A stretch of DNA of 64,000 nucleotides from Thiopseudomonas acetoxidans (GTDB lineage Bacteria; Pseudomonadota; Gammaproteobacteria; Pseudomonadales; Pseudomonadaceae), in NCBI RefSeq assembly GCF_030362935.1, contig NZ_JAUCDY010000013.1, positions 1 through 64,000 of the forward strand. The letters are read 5' to 3'. Of this stretch, positions 1 through 9,205 are shown in pieces; the first letter of the stretch is position 1, and each line of letters begins with the position of its first letter. Under the pieces are notes generated by a model. The model worked only from the letters and a program-made list of their open reading frames with translations. It did not search any database and was not told the DNA's origin. A program made the position numbers and the translations under genes.

Positions 1-59
1 AATGAGCCCCGTACAATACAGACTCAAGTATGAAAACAATTGTGTAAACGCAGTCCAAT

Positions 60-133
60 AAATGGGGTGCATTCCAACGGACCATCCAACAACACCAAAC
101 CCAATCGCGCATAAGATGCGCTCCTATAAGAGC
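60..133 (-). repeat. Partial REP-type palindromic repeat
   Basis: Read on the minus strand this stretch carries GAGCGCATCTTATGCGCGA followed by the same GGTTTGGTGTTGTTGGATGG spacer seen in the repeats near 16.5 and 36.5 kb. The second palindromic arm is missing or degraded. It lies just past the 3' end of the transaldolase gene, the usual place for such extragenic repeats in Pseudomonadaceae. Confidence 0.7.
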
Positions 134-149
134 TAAGTGTGTGTCAGGT

Positions 150-1070
150 TTATGCGGTGAATAGCTGCTCTAGTTTGCGCTGGTCGTTGGCAAATGCACG
201 AATCCCTTCGGCGAGTTTTTCTGTGGCCATGGCGTCTTCGTTGTGGTTCCAGCGAAAGGCGCTTTCATCCAGCTGCACCAAGGCTTCCCCTTTTTGTCCA
301 GGTGACAGACGACGCTCAAGCACGCCGTCAGTTTGCGCTAGCTGCGCCAATAACTCTGGGCTAATAGTTAGACGATCACAGCCAGCTAATGACTCAATCT
401 GCCCCATATTACGAAAGCTTGCACCCATCACAATGGTGGCAAAATTATTGCTTTTGTAATAACGGTAAATACGCGACACCGACTGCACACCCGGATCTTC
501 AGTACCGCTGTAATCACGGTTCATCCGCTGTTTGTACCAGTCATAAATCCGTCCCACAAAGGGAGAAACTAAATACACACCTGCATCAGCGCAGGCAGCC
601 GCTTGAGCGAAGGAAAACAATAGCGTCAGATTGGTTTGCACGCCTAGTTTTTCAAGACGCTCAGCCGCCCGAATGCCTTCCCAGGTGGCAGCGATTTTAA
701 TCAGGATGCGTTCACTGTCCAAGCCACGCGCTTGGTAGGCATTAATCAACTCTAAGGCAGCGGTATAGGTGCCTTCTTCATCGAAAGATAAACGCGCGTC
801 CACTTCGGTGGAAATTCGTCCCGGAATCAGCAGGCTTATTTCTTTGCCCACAGCGACCGCAAAATCCACGGCGGCTTGTCGCGTGTCGGTTGGGTGGGCC
901 GCTTTTGCTTGGCTAAGCAGCTGGCTGTATTGCGCTTGCTGTGCAGCTTTCAGTAGCAGGGTGGGGTTAGTGGTGGCATCCTCTGGCTGCAATTGACGGA
1001 TAAGCTCAACGTCGCTGGTATCGGCAACCAAGGTGGTGAATTGTTTAAGTTGTGCCAGTTTTGAAGCCAT
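150..1070 (-). CDS. tal: Transaldolase
   Basis: This 306-residue protein is a transaldolase of the TalB type, the cytosolic pentose phosphate enzyme that moves a dihydroxyacetone unit between sedoheptulose 7-phosphate and glyceraldehyde 3-phosphate. The ATTNPTLLLKAA motif near residue 33 and the Schiff-base lysine in ERILIKIAATWEG near residue 130 are both present, and the length is normal. The start is ATG at 1070. It is the last gene of a minus-strand run and begins 30 bases after the dusA stop, so it is probably cotranscribed with dusA and yejK. No strong ribosome binding site is visible. A REP fragment follows the stop codon. Confidence 0.96.
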   Translation of the reverse strand: MASKLAQLKQFTTLVADTSDVELIRQLQPEDATTNPTLLLKAAQQAQYSQLLSQAKAAHPTDTRQAAVDFAVAVGKEISLLIPGRISTEVDARLSFDEEGTYTAALELINAYQARGLDSERILIKIAATWEGIRAAERLEKLGVQTNLTLLFSFAQAAACADAGVYLVSPFVGRIYDWYKQRMNRDYSGTEDPGVQSVSRIYRYYKSNNFATIVMGASFRNMGQIESLAGCDRLTISPELLAQLAQTDGVLERRLSPGQKGEALVQLDESAFRWNHNEDAMATEKLAEGIRAFANDQRKLEQLFTA

Positions 1071-1100
1071 TTTTGTGTTAACCCCGTAAGTAGAATGTGT

Positions 1101-2063
1101 TTAGCGCCCTTGCAAAACCTCAATAGCTTGGTCGAATACGGCGAGTTGGTTTTCATGACGATGGATATCAGCCGATAGAAGTTGTCGAAAACGTCGTGCA
1201 CCGGGAAACCCTTGAGCAATCCCGAGAATATGCCGTGTAATATGGGTTACTTTAACCCCTTGTGCAACTTGCTGTTCAATGTAAGCACGCAGTTTGAGCA
1301 TGACTTCACTGCGACTTGTTGGCGCAAGGCTGTTGTTGTCTTGATACAGTCGCTGATCCACCTCAGTGAGTAGCCAAGGGTTTGAATATACCTCACGTCC
1401 AAGCATCACACCTTCAAAGGTTTGTAAGTGCTCCTCGCATTCGTCAAGGGTTTTAATGCCGCCGTTAAGCGTCATCTGTAGGTGCGGGTACTCTTGCTTA
1501 AGCTGTTGCACTACCTCATAACGTAGTGGCGGCACATGGCGATTTTCCTTGGGCGATAAACCTTCTAAAATCGCAATGCGTGCATGTACGATAAAATGCT
1601 CACAGCCAGCTTCGGCTACCATGCCGACAAAATCCACCAGCGCCTGATAGCTATCGCGGCCGTTAATGCCAATGCGGTGTTTAACGGTCACGGGAATATC
1701 CACCGCTTGACGCATGGCATCCACGCACTCAGCGACACGATCAGGGTGCGCCATTAAACAGGCACCAATCATGTTGTTTTGCACGCGGTCGCTGGGGCAG
1801 CCAACATTGATATTGACCTCGTCATAACCCCAGTCTTGCGCCATGCGCGCGCACTGTGCCATTTCTTGTGGCACGCTACCGCCTAGCTGCAGCACCAAGG
1901 GATGTTCAGTGTCGTTAAACGCAAGATGCCGCTGTACATCACCATGAATTAAAGCACCGGTGGTCACCATTTCGCTGTACAGAGTAGCGCGGCTACTGAG
2001 CAAGCGTAAAAAATAACGGCAGTGGCGATCGGTCCAATCCAACATCGGGGCGACGGCAAACAT
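1101..2063 (-). CDS. dusA: tRNA-dihydrouridine(20/20a) synthase DusA
   Basis: This 320-residue flavoprotein reduces uridines 20 and 20a in the tRNA D-loop. It shows the FMN-barrel opening VAPMLDWTDRHCRYFLR, the QLGGS strand, the catalytic cysteine in NINVGCPSDRV near residue 95, and VKHRIGIN. The DusA type is indicated by MLDWTDRHCRYF and by the length. It starts one base after the yejK stop, so translation of the pair is likely coupled. No anomalies are seen. Confidence 0.95.
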   Translation of the reverse strand: MFAVAPMLDWTDRHCRYFLRLLSSRATLYSEMVTTGALIHGDVQRHLAFNDTEHPLVLQLGGSVPQEMAQCARMAQDWGYDEVNINVGCPSDRVQNNMIGACLMAHPDRVAECVDAMRQAVDIPVTVKHRIGINGRDSYQALVDFVGMVAEAGCEHFIVHARIAILEGLSPKENRHVPPLRYEVVQQLKQEYPHLQMTLNGGIKTLDECEEHLQTFEGVMLGREVYSNPWLLTEVDQRLYQDNNSLAPTSRSEVMLKLRAYIEQQVAQGVKVTHITRHILGIAQGFPGARRFRQLLSADIHRHENQLAVFDQAIEVLQGR

Positions 2064-2064
2064 C

Positions 2065-3066
2065 TTAATTCTGCCTTTTTAGCTGGTCTTTGAGCTGAGT
2101 CGGTAGGTTACGAATGATCAGCGTATCTTGAGCTTCATCATACTCAACCTTAGAACCCAGTAAGTGTGCCTCAAAGCTAATTGAAAGTCCTTCAGCGCGG
2201 CCACTAAAACGTTGAAACTGGCTCAGGGTGCGGCGATCGGTAGGGACGTAGGGGCTTAAGCCGTAGTCTTTATTACGAATATGGTTGTAAAAAGCCTGTG
2301 GGTTTTCCTCATCCAGTACTTCAGACAGTTCAGTGAGTGCAACGGCATCACCTTGGCGGCTTTGTTGGTTAGCATAGCGCACCAGGGTGTTGGTTTTTTC
2401 CTTGACGTGCTCTTCGCTTAGTTCGTTGTCATCGACATAATCACTAAACGCCTGCAGTAGGGTGCGGGTTTCGCTGGGAGCATCTGCACCTTCTTCGCAA
2501 CCGATAAACTCAGCGAAAGCTTCGGTGACTTTTTTGCCGCCCTTGGCTTTAAGTAGAGAAATATAGTGTTTGGACTTGGGATTATTACGCCATTCGCTCA
2601 GATTAATGCGGGCAGCAAGACTCATTTGACTTAAATCCAGGTGTTGCACATCCGTAAGCTCAAGTGCAGCGTTGATGCTAAAACCTTGGGTTTGCGGCAA
2701 AAATGTAATCAGCAGGTAATCACCCGCACCTTGGTGGTAATGCACTAAGCACAGGTGGGCACGCATAAAAATTTGTTGCTCGTCCAGTGTTTTTTGCCAG
2801 GCTTTGGCTAGTTGCTCACTTAGGCTGTAGAAATCCAACTGCTCGGTTAGCAATAACTCTAATTGCTGGGCCAAACCGGAGCTTTGGCTGTTATTAAAAA
2901 ACGCCCAAGACTTGCTCGGCTTGCTGTTGTAGTGATGGTTTAAATCAGCCAACAGGTTTTCCAGCTTGTCTTGGTCGTTAAGTGGCTCAGCGCTCAGGTT
3001 AAGGGATGCTGGGCTGTCGTTAGGTTTTTTTTCGAGAAAATGAATAACGCAATGATGAATGGGCAT
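2065..3066 (-). CDS. yejK: Nucleoid-associated protein YejK/NdpA
   Basis: The 333-residue sequence matches the 37-kDa nucleoid-associated YejK (NdpA) family: it opens with MPIHHCVIHFLEKK and has the conserved block around FIGCEEGADAPSETRTLLQAFSDY written here only in part (FIGCEEGADA). The C-terminal half carries the RTLSQFQRFSGRAEG region common to the family. The family is abundant in the bacterial nucleoid but its precise role is unsettled. It lies 14 bases after the TAXI gene and one base before dusA, within one minus-strand transcription unit. The upstream SD sequence is weak. Confidence 0.9.
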   Translation of the reverse strand: MPIHHCVIHFLEKKPNDSPASLNLSAEPLNDQDKLENLLADLNHHYNSKPSKSWAFFNNSQSSGLAQQLELLLTEQLDFYSLSEQLAKAWQKTLDEQQIFMRAHLCLVHYHQGAGDYLLITFLPQTQGFSINAALELTDVQHLDLSQMSLAARINLSEWRNNPKSKHYISLLKAKGGKKVTEAFAEFIGCEEGADAPSETRTLLQAFSDYVDDNELSEEHVKEKTNTLVRYANQQSRQGDAVALTELSEVLDEENPQAFYNHIRNKDYGLSPYVPTDRRTLSQFQRFSGRAEGLSISFEAHLLGSKVEYDEAQDTLIIRNLPTQLKDQLKRQN

Positions 3067-3080
3067 AAGGGACTGCTGTA

Positions 3081-4436
3081 TTAAAGAATTAGGTGGTTAT
3101 AGGATGCTTGTGCTGAGTCATTGGAGTCTTGTAGCTGTTTTAGGCGCTGTACTACATAGCGCACATGTAGATGTAGCTCATACAGCTCATGGGTAAAAGC
3201 CAGTGGTACTTCCACTTTAGCCAGATCGTTTTGCATCAACAGCAAGCGCTGTATTTCTTCTTCTAGGTTTTCGGGTGTGGTGTCTTTCAGTAGCTTTTTG
3301 TCGATATCACGCAGGATTTTATACCAACGATAGATGCGCGAGCGGATACGCCAGCGGTAGACAGGACCTGCCACTTTAAACAGGGGAAACAGCACTACCA
3401 GTAAAGGGAACAGCAAGATGATGTAGCGGTCGGCCAGTGAGGCAATGCGAAACGGCAGATAACGCTGCAATAACGGTAAACCCTTGGTGTAAAAATAGGC
3501 GGCTTCATCGAGCATTGGAAAAGCGTTTTGATCTTCAATCGGCCAGGTGTCCGGCTCATCGAGCAGGGTGCCTTTTTTCATGGCTTCGCGCGCCGCAGCT
3601 AAAACCAGTGGGGTTAGTGCGGGGTGGAATGAGTCGTTAACCACCAGTAAAGCCTTGGAGGACAGGGTGGTAGTATTTTCTTTGGGCAGGTTTTGGGCAA
3701 TGCTGAGCAAGCCTTGGTTAACCTCCAAGCCTTTCACAAAAGGAAAGTGCCGCTCATAAGCGATAGCGCGCTCAAAATGAAACAATTCCACTTCGGGGTT
3801 GCTGGCGAATTTTTGAATAAATTCGTTTTCGGGCGGTACCATGAGAAACACAGCATCGAGTTTTTTTTCCAACAGCTCTTGAGTTGCTTTGGGACCAGAA
3901 TACAGATGCCAGTTGTCACCTAGGTTGTCTATGTCAATGCCGTTTGCCTGCAGCAGAGGCAATACAATAAGACTGCTACCGCCATTAGGGCTGCCAATGG
4001 CAACGCGGTATTTGGCTAAGTCGGCCAGGGTGTTAACCTTTACCCCTTTGCGTAAAAATAACCACAAAGGTTCTTGATACATAGCGCCCAGACTGAATAA
4101 TTGCGCGCGCTCATTCTCGTTTAACCCCAACTCCTGACCACTTTGCAGCAAGGCAATATCGACACCGCTGTTTGGGTCGAGTAGACGCTCTACGTTTTGT
4201 TGTGAGCCACTGCTGTTAATAATTTCCAGCTCAAAGCCTTGCTTGGCCAGCTCAGTTTTAAGCTTTTTGGCAAAGGTTTCATAACCGCCGGCGGGAAAGC
4301 CTGCGCTGATGGTCATGCGCATGGGTGGCGGCGGGGCAGCATAGTAAAATACAGCGCCCAGCAGTGCTGCAATAACAGGCACCAACCAAAGGTTGGCGCG
4401 AATAAAGATAGAGAGGTCTTTGAGGGATTGGCTCAT
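3081..4436 (-). CDS. Membrane-anchored TAXI-family TRAP solute-binding protein (orphan)
   Basis: This 451-residue protein has a TAXI-type (TRAP-associated extracytoplasmic) binding domain at about residues 37-325, beginning MRMTISAGFPAGGYE and including the AIGSPNGGSS motif. Unlike secreted binding proteins it has an N-terminal membrane anchor (about residues 14-33), a second membrane segment (IILLFPLLVVLFPLF, about 340-356) and about 90 cytoplasmic residues rich in charged helix. No TRAP permease gene is next to it. It follows cbrB by 78 bases on the same strand, so it may be expressed with that two-component system. Its ligand cannot be told from the sequence; the double anchor would suit a sensory or scaffold role, which is inference. 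Confidence 0.82.
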   Translation of the reverse strand: MSQSLKDLSIFIRANLWLVPVIAALLGAVFYYAAPPPPMRMTISAGFPAGGYETFAKKLKTELAKQGFELEIINSSGSQQNVERLLDPNSGVDIALLQSGQELGLNENERAQLFSLGAMYQEPLWLFLRKGVKVNTLADLAKYRVAIGSPNGGSSLIVLPLLQANGIDIDNLGDNWHLYSGPKATQELLEKKLDAVFLMVPPENEFIQKFASNPEVELFHFERAIAYERHFPFVKGLEVNQGLLSIAQNLPKENTTTLSSKALLVVNDSFHPALTPLVLAAAREAMKKGTLLDEPDTWPIEDQNAFPMLDEAAYFYTKGLPLLQRYLPFRIASLADRYIILLFPLLVVLFPLFKVAGPVYRWRIRSRIYRWYKILRDIDKKLLKDTTPENLEEEIQRLLLMQNDLAKVEVPLAFTHELYELHLHVRYVVQRLKQLQDSNDSAQASYNHLIL

Positions 4437-4514
4437 AGTAAGTTACCGGTGAGACTTAAGAAAACACTGAATAATTATTTGCGTGTTGGCTGTGCTAAAA
4501 ATCAGCCCACGACA

Positions 4515-5879
4515 TCAGGTGCTGTCGCTTTTAGAGCCTTTTTTACGCGGAATTCCTAGACGTTGGCGGCGCTCCCACAAGCTTTTACGGCTAATGCCCA
4601 ATTTGCTCGCCAGATCCGTTTCTGTCATGTGATCTTGATGCTCTAAAACAAAGCGCTGGAAATAGCCTTCCATAGAAGGATCCGTATTGGATGAGGAGGT
4701 TTCTTCTTCCACGTTGGAATGTTTAATTTCTACATCAATCCCTAGCAATTCGGTATTGATCTCAGTGCCTTCGCACAGAATCACCGCACGCTCAATGGCG
4801 TTTTCCAGCTCTCTGACGTTACCCGGCCAAGGGTATTTTTCCAGCGTGGTTAGGGTTTGCTTGCTAAATTTCATGGGCTCACGACCAAGGCGCAAGCGTT
4901 GCTGTTCAAGCAAAGCCTTGGCAATTTCAATAATGTCATCACCGCGCTCGCGCAAGGCGGGAAGGTTCAGGGCGATCACATGCAAGCGGTAGTATAGATC
5001 TTCACGGAACTGGCCACTTTGCGATAAGGATTTTAAGTCTCTGTGTGTTGCTGCAATCAAACGGATATCGACTTTTTGTGACTGTACTGAGCCGACACGG
5101 CGGATTTCCCCTTCTTGCAGAACACGCAATAAGCGCGCTTGAGCTTCTAGGGGTAACTCGCCAATTTCATCTAGAAACAGTGTGCCACCGTGAGCGGCTT
5201 CAACCAGACCTGCGCGGGCGCGATCTGCACCAGTGAAAGCGCCTTTTTCATGGCCGAATAATTCTGACTCAATCAGGCTTTCTGGAATAGCCGCGCAGTT
5301 AACTGAAATAATGGGCTCCTGAGCACGCTTGGAGAGCCGATGTAAAGCGCGAGCAACCAGTTCCTTACCTGTACCGGACTCACCCTGAATCAGCACGTTG
5401 GAATCGGTGGGGGCAACTTTACGAATTTTATCGAACAGCGTTAACATGCCCGGACTGCTGCCAATAATGCCTAAGTCGCTGTTATCACAGGATGATGTTT
5501 TTACCGTATCAGCTGGATCCGGTTGCTGTTGACGTTCTTGTAAAATACGCGCGATGCTTTGCAGCATGTCGTCATGTTCAAAGGGCTTGGCTATATAGTC
5601 GATGGCACCCAGTTTCATAGAGTCCACGGCTGAGCGCAGGCTGGCATAGCTGGTCATGATCAGTACGGGGATTTCTCCAGCCAGTTTGATCATTTCAGTA
5701 CCGGGTGCACTGGGAAGGCGCAAGTCACTGACGATGAGGTCAAATTCATTGGCAGCCAACAAAGGCTGTGCTTCCTGAACTGATCCAGCTTCGCTGGTTT
5801 GATAGCCGTTGCGTTCCAACAAACGCTTTAAGGCCGAGCGAATAATGGGCTCATCTTCAACAATTAAAATATGGGGCAT
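4515..5879 (-). CDS. cbrB: Sigma-54-dependent response regulator CbrB
   Basis: This 454-residue NtrC-type regulator is the DNA-binding partner of CbrA in control of carbon and nitrogen source use. It has a receiver domain (1-120, HILIVEDEPIIRSALKRLLE, phospho-acceptor Asp in IVSDLRLP, Lys in YIAKPF), an AAA+ domain with Walker A GESGTGKE, the sigma-54 contact motif ESELFGHEKGAFTGA and Walker B GGTLFLDEIGELP, and a C-terminal Fis-type helix-turn-helix (TDLASKLGISRKSLWERRQR). It starts 18 bases after cbrA, preceded by GAGAGAAAGC. The receiver sequence closely resembles Pseudomonas CbrB as I recall it. In P. aeruginosa the regulatory RNA gene crcZ follows cbrB, but here only 78 bases separate it from the next gene. 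Confidence 0.92.
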   Translation of the reverse strand: MPHILIVEDEPIIRSALKRLLERNGYQTSEAGSVQEAQPLLAANEFDLIVSDLRLPSAPGTEMIKLAGEIPVLIMTSYASLRSAVDSMKLGAIDYIAKPFEHDDMLQSIARILQERQQQPDPADTVKTSSCDNSDLGIIGSSPGMLTLFDKIRKVAPTDSNVLIQGESGTGKELVARALHRLSKRAQEPIISVNCAAIPESLIESELFGHEKGAFTGADRARAGLVEAAHGGTLFLDEIGELPLEAQARLLRVLQEGEIRRVGSVQSQKVDIRLIAATHRDLKSLSQSGQFREDLYYRLHVIALNLPALRERGDDIIEIAKALLEQQRLRLGREPMKFSKQTLTTLEKYPWPGNVRELENAIERAVILCEGTEINTELLGIDVEIKHSNVEEETSSSNTDPSMEGYFQRFVLEHQDHMTETDLASKLGISRKSLWERRQRLGIPRKKGSKSDST

Positions 5880-5897
5880 TGCTTTCTCTCAAGAGGG

Positions 5898-8864
5898 TTA
5901 TTGCTCGATTAGTGCTGGCACGTTGGTTTTTGTTGGAGTGTGCCGCGGTAAACGAATACAAAAACGGGTTCCACGTTGGTTAACCTTATCACAAGGGCTA
6001 TCAATAGAAATATCACCTTGATGTTCTTCGATAATGGAAAATACCATGGCCAAGCCAAGTCCAGTACCTTGACCGGGATCTTTGGTGGTGAAAAAAGGCT
6101 CAAACAGTTGCTCGATAAAGGCCGCATCAATACCCGTGCCTTGGTCTTCAATGTATAACCAGACTTCAGTACTGCTAGCGCGTGAGCTAATGCGGATGCT
6201 TGATTCGGCTGGGCTGGCATCGCGGGCGTTATCGAGCAGGTTAATAAATACTTGACCTAAACGCTGTGCATCGCCAAGCACAAAAAAGTGTGGGTCTATT
6301 TGGTTAATAAAATCAACGGGCTTTTGCTGTTGATTGAGTCGTAGCAGGTTGATTGCTTCATTGCACACATCATATAGCTGCACTGGGACAAATTGCTCTC
6401 TAATTTGGTGTTCAGAGCGGGCAAAATTCATCATGGATTGCACAATGCGAGTTACACGCTTGGTTTGTTCGATGATTTGTTCGCTGATTTCAAGCAGTTC
6501 AGCATCCTCGGTACGTTCTTCGCGCACAATTTGCGCCAAGCAGGCAATGCCAGTGATGGGGTTGCCGATTTCGTGTGCCACGCCGGCGGCTAAGCGGCCA
6601 ATGGACGCCAAGCGTTCGGCGTGCATGAGTTTGTCTTCCAGTAGGCGGGTTTGTGTGGTGTCTTCTATTAATAGAACCAATCCGCCCGCACCGGATGAAA
6701 CCAGTTGGTCGATAGCGGCTTTGTGAAGGTTAAGCCAGCGTGATTCATATTGGTTTTGTAGTTTTTTCTTATAAAAATGGTTATCACTGCCTTGTACAAA
6801 ATCCATTAATAACTCTCGCCAAGGCTGATCAATATGTTGGATGCGTGAGCCTATGACACGTGCTGCGGCAATACCAGTAAGTGTCTCCATAGCACGGTTC
6901 CACATGAGGATTTCTTGATCGGCGGACAACGAGCAAACACCTAGCGGTAAGTCTTGCAAGGTTTGTCGATGATAACGTCGCAGTGCATCCAGCTCGGCAG
7001 CCAAGCCTGTTAGGCGTGAACGATAGTCTTCTAGCCGACTTTCAATAAAGTGAATGTCTTCAGTTTGATAGGATTCGCTGTTGTTGGTATAGGGCAGAAA
7101 GGTGCTGACTAAGTCCTGTGCAATGCTCGGCCCCATGAGTCCCGAAAGGTTGGCTTTAATTTGGTTTCTTAACCGTCTGAGAGCAAAGGGGCGGCTTTCG
7201 TCAAAGGGTAAACCCAATTGTTGTAGAGCATGTTCCACTTCACGCTGGGCGGTCGTGGCGCCTAAGGGTTTGGCTAGGGCGAGGGCGAAGTCCTGCGCTG
7301 AACCAGCTTGCAGGGTACGTCGCTCCGGCATGATGACTTTGTTAATTGCGCTAGCTTGCGCGGAACGCTTTTCTTCTTTGCTAGTGCGGGTGATTAAGGA
7401 GACCACGACGAAAATACTGCAGTTAACGCTTAGCGCCAAGATGCTGTAGTTATGCCAGCTATTGGGATCAAGCTGGTAGTTCAGGTTTAGCCCGGGAACC
7501 ACTAGGTGGCGCACATTAGACAGCAAGGGCAGTAGTAGTCCAACTCCCCAAATTAGTAACCCTGCAGTGACGCCGCTAATGAATCCATAACGGTTGGCTT
7601 TGGGCCAGTACAAAGTGGCTAATACACCAGGGAAAAACTGCAGTGTGCCGGCGAAGGCAATGATGCCTAAACTGGAAAGGTCTGGGTTGGAACTGAGGAC
7701 GATATAAAGGGTGTAGGCAGCAGCAATAATGGCAAAAATTAATAAGCGTCTACTCCACTTGAGCCAGCGATAAATGTTGTTTTCTGCGCTGGGTGGGTAA
7801 AGCGGCAAAATAAGATGGTTGAGCACCATGCCCGATAAGGCAATGGTTAAAACGATGGTTACGCCACTGGCTGCAGATAGGCCGCCCATAAATGCGATTA
7901 AGGCAAGGTTGGGGTTGTTGACGGTAATACCCAGTCCTAGGGTGAAGTAGTCGGCAATACTGGCTACTTCGAGCTTGAGTCCTGCCCATAAAATAATGGG
8001 CACGGGCAAACTCATCAACAGTAAAAATAAGGGCAAGCCCCAGCTGGCGGTCATCATGGCGCGTGGGTTGAGGTTTTCAGTAAACACCATGTGGTACAGG
8101 TGCGGCATAACAATGGCAGAGGAGAAAAACAGCAGCAGTAACGTGCGCCATGGACCTTCTTGCAGTGGGACCTGCATGTAGTTAAGAAACTGTTTGTTAT
8201 CAAGGAGCCAGTTTTCTAAATCACTTGGGCCAGAAAAAATATACCAGAGTGCGTAGCCGCCCACGCAAAGGATAGCGATGAGTTTGACCAGTGATTCAAA
8301 GGCGATGGCAAACACCAATCCTTCGTGTTTTTCACGGCTGCCTGAGTGGCGTGCGCCAAAGAGTATTGAAAACAGGGCGATGAGTACGCAATAAAAGAGC
8401 GCTATTTCATTCAGTATGGCTTTGCCGGTCATGATGCTGACGGTTTCTGCTACGGCCTGAATTTGCAGTGCCAACAAGGGGAGTGAGCCGATGAGTAAAC
8501 CCAGAGCCGTCACGGCGCCAGCGGTGCTGCTACGAAAACGAAAGGCAAATAGATCCGCCAGTGATGAAAGTTGGTGCGTGCGCGTAAGCTGTTGTATTGG
8601 ATACAGCAACACCGGAGCCAATAAGAATGCACCAGATAAGCCCAGATAGATGGATAAAAAACCATTGCCGTAGCGATAGGCGAGTCCGACTGCACCGTAG
8701 AATGCCCATGAGCTGGCGTAAACACCTATGGATAGGGTGTAGGTGATGGGATGGCGCACCAGTCGGCGCGGAACCCAGCCGCGCTCGGTCATCCAAGCAA
8801 CAGCGAAGAGGGTGATTAAGTAGGAAATGCTGATTAAAATCAGATGTGTAAGGCTAAAACTCAT
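5898..8864 (-). CDS. cbrA: Sensor histidine kinase / SLC5-type transporter-like protein CbrA
   Basis: This is a 988-residue hybrid sensor, counted from the ATG at 8864. About the first 500 residues form a sodium/solute symporter-like membrane domain with roughly 13 hydrophobic segments. A linker and a PAS domain (about 620-730) follow, then the phospho-acceptor box GVAHEIGNP near residue 765 and an ATPase domain with NLLDNARDASP, EDQGTGID and GTGLGLAMV. It senses carbon/nitrogen status and phosphorylates CbrB. A longer reading from 8942 adds 26 residues, but the shorter start fits the family beginning MSFSLTHLI and overlaps the upstream cbrX stop by 11 bases, the arrangement expected for translational coupling. 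Confidence 0.92.
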   Translation of the reverse strand: MSFSLTHLILISISYLITLFAVAWMTERGWVPRRLVRHPITYTLSIGVYASSWAFYGAVGLAYRYGNGFLSIYLGLSGAFLLAPVLLYPIQQLTRTHQLSSLADLFAFRFRSSTAGAVTALGLLIGSLPLLALQIQAVAETVSIMTGKAILNEIALFYCVLIALFSILFGARHSGSREKHEGLVFAIAFESLVKLIAILCVGGYALWYIFSGPSDLENWLLDNKQFLNYMQVPLQEGPWRTLLLLFFSSAIVMPHLYHMVFTENLNPRAMMTASWGLPLFLLLMSLPVPIILWAGLKLEVASIADYFTLGLGITVNNPNLALIAFMGGLSAASGVTIVLTIALSGMVLNHLILPLYPPSAENNIYRWLKWSRRLLIFAIIAAAYTLYIVLSSNPDLSSLGIIAFAGTLQFFPGVLATLYWPKANRYGFISGVTAGLLIWGVGLLLPLLSNVRHLVVPGLNLNYQLDPNSWHNYSILALSVNCSIFVVVSLITRTSKEEKRSAQASAINKVIMPERRTLQAGSAQDFALALAKPLGATTAQREVEHALQQLGLPFDESRPFALRRLRNQIKANLSGLMGPSIAQDLVSTFLPYTNNSESYQTEDIHFIESRLEDYRSRLTGLAAELDALRRYHRQTLQDLPLGVCSLSADQEILMWNRAMETLTGIAAARVIGSRIQHIDQPWRELLMDFVQGSDNHFYKKKLQNQYESRWLNLHKAAIDQLVSSGAGGLVLLIEDTTQTRLLEDKLMHAERLASIGRLAAGVAHEIGNPITGIACLAQIVREERTEDAELLEISEQIIEQTKRVTRIVQSMMNFARSEHQIREQFVPVQLYDVCNEAINLLRLNQQQKPVDFINQIDPHFFVLGDAQRLGQVFINLLDNARDASPAESSIRISSRASSTEVWLYIEDQGTGIDAAFIEQLFEPFFTTKDPGQGTGLGLAMVFSIIEEHQGDISIDSPCDKVNQRGTRFCIRLPRHTPTKTNVPALIEQ

Positions 8865-9030
8865 CAGTATCTCGCTGGGCTTGTAGTAAGAAAGTAACGA
8901 CGATGAGAATGAGCCACAGCAGATAAGGGCGATACCATTCATTATGCACGGCAGTCCACCAGTCCATGATGGCTGGCGAGAACAAATAAATACCTATAAC
9001 GAGAATTAAAACGAGGCGGTAAATATACAT
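8854..9030 (-). CDS. cbrX: Small membrane protein CbrX upstream of cbrA
   Basis: This 58-residue reading frame begins MYIYRLVLILVIGIYLFSP and ends LLQAQRDTDEF. It has two hydrophobic helices (about 5-18 and 37-50) separated by a WW-containing loop. An AGG is placed seven bases before the ATG. Its last 11 bases overlap the start of cbrA in another frame. A short gene translationally coupled to cbrA has been described in Pseudomonas as cbrX; position, size and overlap agree. Its function is not known to me beyond this coupling. Confidence 0.82.
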   Translation of the reverse strand: MYIYRLVLILVIGIYLFSPAIMDWWTAVHNEWYRPYLLWLILIVVTFLLQAQRDTDEF

Positions 9031-9205
9031 GCAGTAACCTGATGAAATTGTTACTAATAGTAACTATTATGCGGCTGAGCTGCTAGCTTTGCGTGGCTTA
9101 CTCTTTAGTAGTGCGGCTGTTTGCTGAGGCAAAAAGCACAGGATGGCTACGGACAATAAAGCTATACTTAAGGGTAAATTAATTTTGGTGATTTTAGGAG
9201 TCAGC

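Noticed and set aside
8865..8942. 26-residue N-terminal extension of CbrA
   Set aside because: It lies wholly inside cbrX in another frame and the shorter start matches the family.
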